Of a DNA stretch of 64,000 nucleotides, positions 35,929 to 42,884 are shown in pieces; the stretch's first letter is position 1, and every line of letters begins with the position of its first letter. The translations under genes and the position numbers were made by a program. The notes under the pieces are model-generated. The model ran no database searches. It worked only from the letters and a program-made list of their open reading frames with translations, and was not told the DNA's origin. The DNA is from GCA-003244245 sp963823755 (lineage in GTDB: Bacteria; Actinomycetota; Actinomycetes; Mycobacteriales; Pseudonocardiaceae). Location of the stretch: assembly GCA_963823755.1 (NCBI GenBank), contig CAWGMP010000010.1, forward strand, positions 38,206 to 102,205, read 5' to 3'.

Positions 35929-38016
35929 CCACGCCGCAAGCTGACCGGGTGCTTCGTGATCGGCTGTACCAGCTGGTTCTGGCGGCCTGCTCCTGAGCGT
36001 CGCGGTAAGAGCAAGCGCCCGCAGTGTCACGTGACCGAGCGGGATGGTGTCCGCGAGCTGCTGCAACGGCAGCGGGGAGTCGTCTCGATCGGCCAGCGCG
36101 AGCAGAGTCGGTTCGAACGGGCTACCTTGAGCGGCTGTGACGGCAAGGGCCGGTCGCCACATCTCTGGCTCGTTGGTGAGCGTGGCTGCCGCGAGTTCGG
36201 TGGCGGTTCGGTCGTCTTGTTCGGTGGCACGGGTGATCGCGACGCAGGCGTTGAACCGCTCCTCGTCATTCGCATGGCGCAGGCACCGTCGGAAGAGGGT
36301 TCCGTCGGGTCGCAGCTCGCGGAGTATCAGCCGTTCGCCGACAGGGTCGGGGCGGATGGTGACCGTGCCCGTGTCGGAGTCTGGGGGTAGGAGGCTCTCG
36401 ATGACGGCGGCCAGCTGGGTGCGCCACTCGGGTGCGCCCGTGAGGTCGGGTACGGCACGTATCGCTTCGGTGACCCGCTCCGGTGTCGGGGCGAGCAGGG
36501 TGACGCAGGCCCCGACCGCCCGCAGGAGTCGTTCCGGGGGCTGGGACATGCCACGTTTGGCACAGACTCGAGACCAGTAGTCGAACTCACGAACCAGGAT
36601 CTCGTCGTAAAGCTCCGAAGGTGAGTTCGGCAGGGCCGTGGTGCCGTGAGCAGCCAGCCAGGCGAGCATGACCAAGTCCAGCGTGGTCCACCGCGGGTTG
36701 TGCGGCGGATTGTCGATCTCTGCTTCGGCGGTGCCGAGGTGCTTGGCGAAGGCACGCCGGGCACGTTGGAACACCCCGGTGACCGAGGGGTGGCGCCGGG
36801 GTAACTCGAGCGGGGGCAGAGCGGCGAAGGGGATGCCGTCCCGGGTCAACGAGCTGCTGATCTCCCGCCACCAGCCGCCGAGCCCGCGCGCGGTAAGGAC
36901 GACGCAGGCTGGTTCGGGACGTCCGCGCAGGGCCTCGATCAGGGAGATTGCGGTGGCCGACTGAGCATCTTCGGCATAGTCGAGCACGACAAGCAGCGGA
37001 GCGACCAGGCCAGCGAGCCAGCGGAGATCAGCCGGGTCTACCTGTCGGGTCAGGAACCCCGTGTACCAGCCCTCGGCTGTCAACCGGGTGGCGAGTTCGG
37101 CCGTGAGGTGGGTCTTTCCGGCGCCCCCGACCCCGTGCACCACCGCGACGCCGGTCCGTTGCTCGGTGTCGGGTGCCTGGCACCAGTCCAGCAGCAGGTC
37201 GAGCTGGTCGCGGCCGTAGAAGGGGACCACCCCGCGGCGAGCCCGGAGTTGCATCAGCGGGCTGTCGACCGAACTGGACTGGAGATGGTAAGCCGGGCTG
37301 AGTGGGCTGCTCTCGGGTACGTGCGGCAGGGGCAGGACGTCCTCGCGGTGCCACGCCACACCCACGTCCACGCCGACACCCCACCGCCACCTCCCGGTGC
37401 TGATGGCCTCGGTCAGCATCGCGGCCCCGGTCGCGACGGCTGTGTCCCAAGTGGCAGAGGCGTCCTGGGTGGCGCGGGTTACTCTGGTGACGTCGATGGC
37501 GACGAAGGAGCCCGGCTGGTCGACGCTGGCGCGCACCTGACCCGTCAGCTCGGCGGGAGGCGTGTTGTGCACCGCGTCCTGCCACGGATAGTCCGCCGCA
37601 GCCGACCGGGCCCAGCTTCCGTCCAGCCAGACCACGACCAGCGCGTGGCCAGGTGCGCCCGCTACCGAGTCGAGCACGACGATCATCGGATGGAGTCCGG
37701 CGTCGAGGCACGCGCCGCTGAACGTGACCGCGATATCGAGGCAGGTTCCTCGCCGCGGTTCGTGCAAGACCTCATCGGGGGGCCTGATGGCCTGCCTACC
37801 CGGTTCGCTGGAGATCAGTTCGTGAACGTAGGTGATGCCGCACTGGGCGAAGACATCGTAGATCGCGCGTGCGCGGTACCAGGGCGGCTCGTTCGACGGC
37901 CCGGACAGTTGCCGGGCCAGATCGGCGGGCAGCAGCCTGGCCGTCACGTCTCCCTGCGCATACTGCGCCAGTGCCCCCGGTGCCGACGCGCGCGGCCATC
38001 GAGGCCAGCGCGTCAC
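35509..38016 (-). CDS. Transglutaminase-like/STAND NTPase/TPR protein (N-terminal part)
   Basis: The first section of a large conflict-type protein starts at GTG 38016, overlapping the hydrolase stop by 4 bp (GTGA). Residues 40-180 resemble a transglutaminase-like papain fold: Cys92 (RRGTCLDIAVTFSGACLDAG), His124 (GHALVVVWLDGSW) and Asp175. Residues 265-600 form a STAND-type NTPase with Walker A GVGGAGKT (295-302) and Walker B LLVVLDYAED. A helical region and then TPR-like repeats follow. The frame stops at 35509 after a two-base insertion; the rest continues at 35201-32574. It is the likely sensor/switch of the operon. Confidence 0.85.
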   Translation of the reverse strand: MTRWPRWPRASAPGALAQYAQGDVTARLLPADLARQLSGPSNEPPWYRARAIYDVFAQCGITYVHELISSEPGRQAIRPPDEVLHEPRRGTCLDIAVTFSGACLDAGLHPMIVVLDSVAGAPGHALVVVWLDGSWARSAAADYPWQDAVHNTPPAELTGQVRASVDQPGSFVAIDVTRVTRATQDASATWDTAVATGAAMLTEAISTGRWRWGVGVDVGVAWHREDVLPLPHVPESSPLSPAYHLQSSSVDSPLMQLRARRGVVPFYGRDQLDLLLDWCQAPDTEQRTGVAVVHGVGGAGKTHLTAELATRLTAEGWYTGFLTRQVDPADLRWLAGLVAPLLVVLDYAEDAQSATAISLIEALRGRPEPACVVLTARGLGGWWREISSSLTRDGIPFAALPPLELPRRHPSVTGVFQRARRAFAKHLGTAEAEIDNPPHNPRWTTLDLVMLAWLAAHGTTALPNSPSELYDEILVREFDYWSRVCAKRGMSQPPERLLRAVGACVTLLAPTPERVTEAIRAVPDLTGAPEWRTQLAAVIESLLPPDSDTGTVTIRPDPVGERLILRELRPDGTLFRRCLRHANDEERFNACVAITRATEQDDRTATELAAATLTNEPEMWRPALAVTAAQGSPFEPTLLALADRDDSPLPLQQLADTIPLGHVTLRALALTATLRSRPPEPAGTADHEAPGQLAAWWNNLSLRQSDTGDRDGALASITEAVTHYRRLAEAQPAAFLPDLAGSLNNLSLRQSDTGDRDGALASITEAVTHYRRLAEAQPAAFLPDLAGSLNNLSLRQSDTGDRDGALASITEAVTHYRRRSPRPNPPPSSPTSRRR

Positions 38017-39449
38017 GGCTCGATCACCCCGATCACATCGCCACCAGTCACTCGGTCGACTCCTGGCACGTTCACCACCTCGACGTCGACGCGGTACTGC
38101 CCAGGCGTAAGCCCGGGCACCATGGTCTCCCACCGACCACCGTTACCGGTCATCCGAATCGCGGGCACTGTCGTGGTCGGGGCGTCTGTGTCGGTGGTGA
38201 TCCGCAGCCATCCGGTCGCGCCGTCGGTGTCATCGCTGCCGTGGAGATCTGCGGTCAGCCGGTGGGGTTCACCGGCGGCGATCACCTCCCCCATGTCCAG
38301 TCCCAGCCACGGTCGCCCCGGTGTATCCCCGCGCACAGCCGACGTCGACTGCCCCTCGAATTCGCGCAGAACATCTACTGCCACCGTCGTGGTGGCCATC
38401 GGTACGTGCCGGTCCGGCACCGCACGGCGGGCCAACGGGTCCTCAGCCAGCTCGATCGGGTACGCCGAGATCGCCGGTACCGTTCCGTCACCGCGCCAGC
38501 CGGTATTCGGCAGCCATTCCGGGTCGCTCTTGGTCACAGAGACTCGGCCGTCGCGCACCACCGCCCGGCTCAGCGTGGCGTGTCCCCGGGCGAACAGCGC
38601 CAACGTCTGGGGCCGGATCGAGTCGTCAAGCTCGCGCCAGCTGTCCTCGATCTCGCGATGCATGCCATAGGCGTCCCACGCCCGCCGGCAGAATGCCGGT
38701 CCCGCCTCCGTGGTCAGCTCATGCGGGTAACGCTCGACGCCCGTCGCCTCGTCACGGATCGCCTGGTAACGAGGAAGCAGGTGGTAGGTCGACGGCCATT
38801 CCCGGAGTACGTCCGCAGCGCAGGACAGAATCCAACTGGTGACCGAGGCGACCGGCGCAGGCCCGAGGCGAACACCATTGAGCAGCCAGTCCAGGGATTT
38901 CGGCGCACCCCGGTGCGGTGTACCCACTGTGATCAGCGCCTGGCAGAAGGCTGCACCATTACACGGGCCAAGCCAGTAGCGGGCAACCAGCCCGCCCATC
39001 GAATGCGCGATGATGATCACCCGACGACGTTGGGCACCCTCGGTGAGACCACGCAGACGCCGGTCGACCGCGTCCCTCAGTTGTGCGGCGGCAGCAGGGA
39101 CACCGAGCCGGAAGTCGTAGGGGAACAGAACGAGGCTGGCGCCCGACTTCGGAGCGACCCCTTCGCGGGCGATGTCGATGTCCGCCTCGCTCAGCCCAAA
39201 CGCGTTGATCAGCTTGCGAACCAGCTCGTCGTAACCAGGCACGACCTTCCACGGCAGCACCCGGGTAGACGGCAGCAGAGCGACCGGACACAGCCGGGGA
39301 TGCTCGGCCAGACTGAGCCGCTCCGGCCCGAATGCCGCCTTAACGTACTCTCTTCGTCTCCGGCCCCAGACCGGCGCGCCTTCGCAGGTCTCTAACACGC
39401 TGCCACCGATGCCGGGGATCACCACCACGAGATGCTTCAGCCGCGCCAC
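38013..39449 (-). CDS. LCAT-like alpha/beta hydrolase, first gene of the candidate conflict operon
   Basis: This 478-residue hydrolase resembles the lecithin:cholesterol acyltransferase (LCAT/PDAT) group. Near the start it has VVVIPGIGGSVLE, the nucleophile elbow IIAHSMGG (Ser150), and later the family motif GDGTVPAISAYPIEL with the catalytic Asp; His is probably in DRHVPMATT. The last 100 residues form a beta-rich Ig-like domain. No signal peptide is present, so it acts inside the cell, perhaps on membrane lipids. Its stop overlaps the STAND gene start, so products should be made in step. Similar hydrolases serve as effectors in other bacterial conflict systems. Confidence 0.82.
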   Translation of the reverse strand: MARLKHLVVVIPGIGGSVLETCEGAPVWGRRRREYVKAAFGPERLSLAEHPRLCPVALLPSTRVLPWKVVPGYDELVRKLINAFGLSEADIDIAREGVAPKSGASLVLFPYDFRLGVPAAAAQLRDAVDRRLRGLTEGAQRRRVIIIAHSMGGLVARYWLGPCNGAAFCQALITVGTPHRGAPKSLDWLLNGVRLGPAPVASVTSWILSCAADVLREWPSTYHLLPRYQAIRDEATGVERYPHELTTEAGPAFCRRAWDAYGMHREIEDSWRELDDSIRPQTLALFARGHATLSRAVVRDGRVSVTKSDPEWLPNTGWRGDGTVPAISAYPIELAEDPLARRAVPDRHVPMATTTVAVDVLREFEGQSTSAVRGDTPGRPWLGLDMGEVIAAGEPHRLTADLHGSDDTDGATGWLRITTDTDAPTTTVPAIRMTGNGGRWETMVPGLTPGQYRVDVEVVNVPGVDRVTGGDVIGVIEP

Positions 39450-39591
39450 TGCACCACCGATCGAGTAGGGCTGGGTCGCGGTGCGCGGCCTGGGGACGCC
39501 CGTGCGTGAGTAAGGCTTACCCGATTGAGCGTATCAAGTGCGCCTGCGCCTCGGGCAAATCGGACGTATCGAGAGTTGGTTGCCCGCGTCC

Positions 39592-39606
39592 TACGCTGCT
39601 CCTGTG
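39592..39606 (+). promoter_or_regulatory. Probable leaderless promoter of the Nudix gene
   Basis: TACGCT (39592-39597) fits an actinobacterial -10 box (TAnnnT) and lies exactly 6 bases before the GTG start; there is no ribosome binding site. The second Nudix copy has the same TACGCT-N6-GTG arrangement. Confidence 0.5.
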
Positions 39607-40167
39607 GCCCAGAGGCGCGGTGGATGGCAGACGTTCGGTGAGAAGACGGTCTATGACAACCGCTGGGTACGGCTGGGGTTGGTGGATGTTGGTGCGCCCA
39701 ACGGTGAGCGGTGGGACTACCACGTGGTGCATCTGGACCGGATCGCGGTCGCACTGATTGTGGACGATCAGGATCGGGCGTTGATGTTGTGGCGGTACCG
39801 GTTCATCACGGAGCAGTGGGGGTATGAGTTGCTCGGGGGCATGGTGGATGCGGGTGAGGATGCGGCGGGGACGGCGGCGCGGGAGGCGGAGGAGGAGAGC
39901 GGGTGGCGTCCGGTGGGGGAGCCGGAGCATCTGGTGAGTTTCGAGCCGCTGCCGGGGCAGGTCACCGCGCCGGTCGACGTGTTTTTGTGGCGGGGAGCGG
40001 AGCGGATCGGGGAGCCGACCGATACCGAGGAAGTGGGCCAGGTGGAGTGGGTGCCACTGTCTCGGGTGCCGGAATTGACGCAGCGGCGGGAGCTGCTGGG
40101 ATCGGGAACGCTGGTCGCACTGCTGTACTACATGGCCTCACGTGACGATGCCACCGCTGCCGGGTAG
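39604..40167 (+). CDS. Nudix hydrolase (copy 1)
   Basis: This 187-residue hydrolase of nucleoside diphosphate-linked compounds has a canonical Nudix box, GGMVDAGEDAAGTAAREAEEESGW, around residues 75-98. The surrounding sequence (WGYELLGG, LVSFEPLPGQVTAPVDVFLWRGAERIGEPTDTEE) fits the ADP-ribose pyrophosphatase subgroup. GTG at 39604 is the start shared with the second copy; the longer frame from 39538 is not conserved between copies. The gene overlaps the convergent regulator by 30 bp. Nudix genes are commonly carried by actinomycete integrative elements. Confidence 0.9.
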   Translation: MAQRRGGWQTFGEKTVYDNRWVRLGLVDVGAPNGERWDYHVVHLDRIAVALIVDDQDRALMLWRYRFITEQWGYELLGGMVDAGEDAAGTAAREAEEESGWRPVGEPEHLVSFEPLPGQVTAPVDVFLWRGAERIGEPTDTEEVGQVEWVPLSRVPELTQRRELLGSGTLVALLYYMASRDDATAAG

Positions 40168-41268
40168 CACGAGCCGGTTGAGTCGTTGTTGTTGCCGGTC
40201 GGATTTGATTTGCGCTGTGAGGCGGCGGGCTTGTCGTGCGTGGGTGAGGGCTGCGTCACGGTCGCCGGTGGCGGCGTAGGCGTACGCGAGGTCGACCAGA
40301 AGAGCGGTGCGTGCCCGGACGAAGTCTGCCGGGAGGCGGGCGAGGGCGATGGTGAGCTGGTTGATCGCGTCGGGTGCGCCTACTCGGGCGAGTGCATTGC
40401 CGCGCCAGCGGTCGAGGTGGGAGGCGCCAAGGAACAGGAACGGCAGCGCGGGGTCGACGGGGTTGGTGGGCAGCAGGTCGGACGCGGTATCGAAGGCTCG
40501 CCGTGCGTCGTCGGCATGGCCAGCGGCGGCGAGGGTTTCGCCGTGGGCGGCGGCCAGCCAGGTTCGGAGCAGGGGTGCTGCGGTGCCGTTGGCGAGGGTG
40601 CGGGCGTGGGCGATCTGGTCGACGGCGGCGGTGGTTTCGCCGAGGTCGATGAGGACGAAGGCTTGTTCGGCGATGGCGTGGGCGAGTAGTGCGGGGGAGT
40701 CGGCTTCGCGGGCGGCGGTTTTGGCGCGTTCGTAGTGGGTCCAGGCTTGGCCGAGGGCGGCGCGGTCGAGTGCTTGCCATCCGGCGAGCGTGGATGCCTC
40801 CACGAGGACTTCGGCCAGCGCGGGCCGCTGCGGTCCTGCGCGGTAGCACAGTAGTTGGTGCACGTGGTTGATCTGGGTGCGGAGTTGGTCGAGTTGGGTG
40901 AAGGCGCCGAAGCGTCGGTCGATGTGGCGGGCGTGGTCGACCTGGTGGCGGAAGATGCCGATGGTCTGTGCGTCGACGGTGCGGGCTACGGCGAGCCGGG
41001 CGCGTAGTTCGGCTGCTTCGGGGTCTTCTTCTGGCTCGTCGGGGAAGCCGAGTTCGGTGTTGGTTCGGCCGTAGATCTCGCGGAACAGGCGCTGGTAGAT
41101 CTCGCTGGGTTGTTCTTTTCCGTTCTCCCACCGCGACAGCTTGGTCTTCAAGCTTGCCTTGGTCGCGATCGGCAGGTTCAGGGCGTCGGCGCGGCGGGTG
41201 AGGAGGTCGATCACCTGGGCTGCGGTGTAGCCCAGGTGCCGGCGCATGGCCTGCAACGACGTCATCAT
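40138..41268 (-). CDS. XRE/TPR-type transcriptional regulator (copy 1, intact)
   Basis: This 376-residue regulator has an N-terminal helix-turn-helix region (YTAAQVIDLLTRRADALNLPIATKASLKTKLSRWENGKEQP) followed by TPR-like helical repeats (AGWQALDRAALGQAWTHYERAKTAAREAD, AAHGETLAAAGHADDARRAFDTA). It resembles regulators next to Nudix genes on actinomycete integrative elements, and it is related to the gene at 46374-47519. The ATG pair at 41268 has GGAG upstream. A truncated second copy of its 3' end lies at 55975-56160. Confidence 0.82.
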   Translation of the reverse strand: MMTSLQAMRRHLGYTAAQVIDLLTRRADALNLPIATKASLKTKLSRWENGKEQPSEIYQRLFREIYGRTNTELGFPDEPEEDPEAAELRARLAVARTVDAQTIGIFRHQVDHARHIDRRFGAFTQLDQLRTQINHVHQLLCYRAGPQRPALAEVLVEASTLAGWQALDRAALGQAWTHYERAKTAAREADSPALLAHAIAEQAFVLIDLGETTAAVDQIAHARTLANGTAAPLLRTWLAAAHGETLAAAGHADDARRAFDTASDLLPTNPVDPALPFLFLGASHLDRWRGNALARVGAPDAINQLTIALARLPADFVRARTALLVDLAYAYAATGDRDAALTHARQARRLTAQIKSDRQQQRLNRLVLPGSGGIVT

Positions 41269-41307
41269 GGTCGACTCCGGTCCCGAATAAACCGGCTCTG
41301 AGCTGCG

Positions 41308-41341
41308 TGGTTAATGGTGGTTAATGGTCCCGCTGTTAACC
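41308..41341. promoter_or_regulatory. Possible operator: tandem TGGTTAATGG repeats
   Basis: TGGTTAATGG occurs twice in tandem at 41308-41327, one helical turn apart, and TTAACC in inverse orientation follows at 41336-41341. The cluster lies 40 bp upstream of the XRE/TPR regulator start, where an autoregulatory site would be expected. Confidence 0.4.
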
Positions 41342-41430
41342 GGTGCCAATTACGAAGCGGCATCTGTTGGGCGTTTTGTAGTGCCATGCAAGAAATCACG
41401 GACCCCACCGGTGGCTGTTTACGGGCAGGT

Positions 41431-41784
41431 CTAGCCATTGCGGGCGGTCAACTCGTCCAGGCGCCGTTCGATGGCGGCCAGGCGTCGGTCGATCGAGGTC
41501 AGCCGGGCTGTGACGGGGTCAATTGGCGAGTTCGCGGGTTGGTTGTGATCGGGCGGGGTGTGACCACGCAGCACGGCGTCGAGGTGCTCGGGGTGCCAGC
41601 CCAGGGCCAGCGACAGCGCTTCCAATGTTCGGGCATTGCGGCGGCGCTGGGTGGTGTTGCGATGCAGTTCGCGCACGATGGCCACGGATACCTGAGCCCG
41701 TTCGGCCAACTCGCGTTGTCGCCAATTGAGTTCGGCAAGCCTCGCATCGATCGCCTGCGCGACCGCCGCCCAGTCCTCTGTCAC
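41431..41784 (-). CDS. Small XRE-type DNA-binding protein
   Basis: This 117-residue protein has an N-terminal helix-turn-helix (RQRELAERAQVSVAIVRELHR) with an LSLALGW segment typical of the XRE family. The C-terminal helix (LTSIDRRLAAIERRLDELTARN) is probably a dimerising coiled coil. GTG at 41784 follows GCGGAGGA. It is divergent from the excisionase-WhiB-tra operon and could repress it. Confidence 0.82.
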   Translation of the reverse strand: MTEDWAAVAQAIDARLAELNWRQRELAERAQVSVAIVRELHRNTTQRRRNARTLEALSLALGWHPEHLDAVLRGHTPPDHNQPANSPIDPVTARLTSIDRRLAAIERRLDELTARNG

Positions 41785-41914
41785 CTATTCCTCCGCGCTC
41801 CGCCCTGAGCGCCGAAGGGTAGCCCCGACCGTTGTTCCGCATTTCGCACGCCCAGTGAGCACTGAAATCAGTGCATTTAACAGATGACATCATTCTTTCG
41901 ATGGGGAGTTCGTT

Positions 41915-42196
41915 ATGGACAGCAATACGAAGGGCGCCGGGGGGCCGGCGTTCTACACCGTCGCGGAGGCCGCCCGGGTCCTGCGGGTGACTCCGGCGAC
42001 GATCTACCGCGCCATCCGGGACGACGCCTTCCCGGCGGTTCGAATTCGTACCCGGTATGTCGTCCCGGCGGCAGCCGTCGACGCGCTTGCCGCCGAAGCG
42101 GCCGAGTCCGGTGGGTGCGTGGACGTCGCGCAGATGGCCGCGCAGCGGCGTACCGCTCGCGAGGTGACTCGCGCAACTGGGGGTGCGTCGTGGTGA
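41915..42196 (+). CDS. Excisionase-like HTH protein
   Basis: This 93-residue protein has a MerR/HTH_17-type domain (YTVAEAARVLRVTPATIYRAIRDDAFPAVRIRTRYVVP), as in excisionases of actinomycete integrative elements, and an Ala-rich tail. ATG at 41915 has GGGGAG upstream. The stop overlaps the next gene (GTGA). The matching integrase would be the gene at 51666-53225, 9.5 kb away, or one outside the window. Confidence 0.83.
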   Translation: MDSNTKGAGGPAFYTVAEAARVLRVTPATIYRAIRDDAFPAVRIRTRYVVPAAAVDALAAEAAESGGCVDVAQMAAQRRTAREVTRATGGASW

Positions 42197-42558
42197 GCCC
42201 CGACCACACCCCGGACTACGAGTCCATGGCCACCGGCCTCGACCGGTGGCGGCTGGTCCCGACCGATGTCCTGACGGCTGTCGTGCGGGGTGGCCTGTGC
42301 TTCTGGGAGCTCTGGCCTGCCGAGGAGCCCGACTGGGACGACTGCGCGCCCAGCGACCGGCGTTTGGCCGCGCGGCTGTGCGCTGGATGCCCGGTCATCG
42401 CCCAGTGCTTAGAGCTGGACCTGCGCACCGCGGGCGCGGACACCACCGGCGTATGGGGCGCACTGCCCGAAGACGACCGGCGCGCGCTGCACCCCCTCTG
42501 GCGGCGCCACCGCCAACACCAGCACCCGACAGATCAGAAAGGAGGACAGAGGCCATGA
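42193..42558 (+). CDS. WhiB-like iron-sulfur regulator
   Basis: This 121-residue WhiB-family protein has the cluster cysteines in LCAGCPVIAQC (CxxCxxxxxC), an earlier Cys in WDDC or GGLCFW, and the family turn TGVWGAL. WhiB proteins bind a 4Fe-4S cluster and usually act with sigma factors. On mobile elements they are thought to control transfer or host development. Start GTG 42193 overlaps the excisionase stop, and its own stop overlaps the next ATG. The spacing between the first two cysteines is longer than in chromosomal WhiB proteins. Confidence 0.83.
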   Translation: MSPDHTPDYESMATGLDRWRLVPTDVLTAVVRGGLCFWELWPAEEPDWDDCAPSDRRLAARLCAGCPVIAQCLELDLRTAGADTTGVWGALPEDDRRALHPLWRRHRQHQHPTDQKGGQRP

Positions 42559-42884
42559 CCGTCAACCTGACCCCGACTGTGGTGGTCACCGCGATCGGCG
42601 TCCTAGCGGCCCTGGTCATGGTCTGGCGCGCGGGCACCCGACGGGCCTGCCGGGCGGCTGAAGCCACACACGCTGCCTCTCGGGTGGTCTCGCTGGCCGG
42701 ACAGGTGTTGGTCACAGCCGGCGTGATCATCGGAGTGCAATGGGTGGCGATCACCTACGCGCCCGGCAGCACGCTGTTCTGGGTCGTGCTCGCCCTGCCG
42801 GCGCTGATCACCGGGCACGTGCTCACCAAGGCCCTGACGGTGACCTCGCTAGACATCACCCACCGGCGAGGTGACCGGCGATGA
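42555..42884 (+). CDS. Small membrane protein of the transfer operon
   Basis: This 109-residue protein has about three hydrophobic segments (TVVVTAIGVLAALVMVW, VSLAGQVLVTAGVIIGVQWVAI, LFWVVLALPALITGHVL). ATG at 42555 has GGAGG at 42541-42545, and both ends overlap neighbouring genes by 4 bp. It is probably a Spd- or Tra-associated membrane protein, like those that help conjugative spread in Streptomyces. That role is inferred from position. Confidence 0.72.
   Translation: MTVNLTPTVVVTAIGVLAALVMVWRAGTRRACRAAEATHAASRVVSLAGQVLVTAGVIIGVQWVAITYAPGSTLFWVVLALPALITGHVLTKALTVTSLDITHRRGDRR

Larger units (their letters stand above)
39592..40325. repeat. Copy 1 of an inverted duplication (Nudix gene plus regulator 3' end)
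   Basis: This segment is repeated in opposite orientation at 55975-56706. Both contain the Nudix gene with its TACGCT box and the last 60 or so codons of the convergent TPR regulator, including the same 30-bp overlap of the two genes. The Nudix proteins are about nine-tenths identical by eye. Confidence 0.85.
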
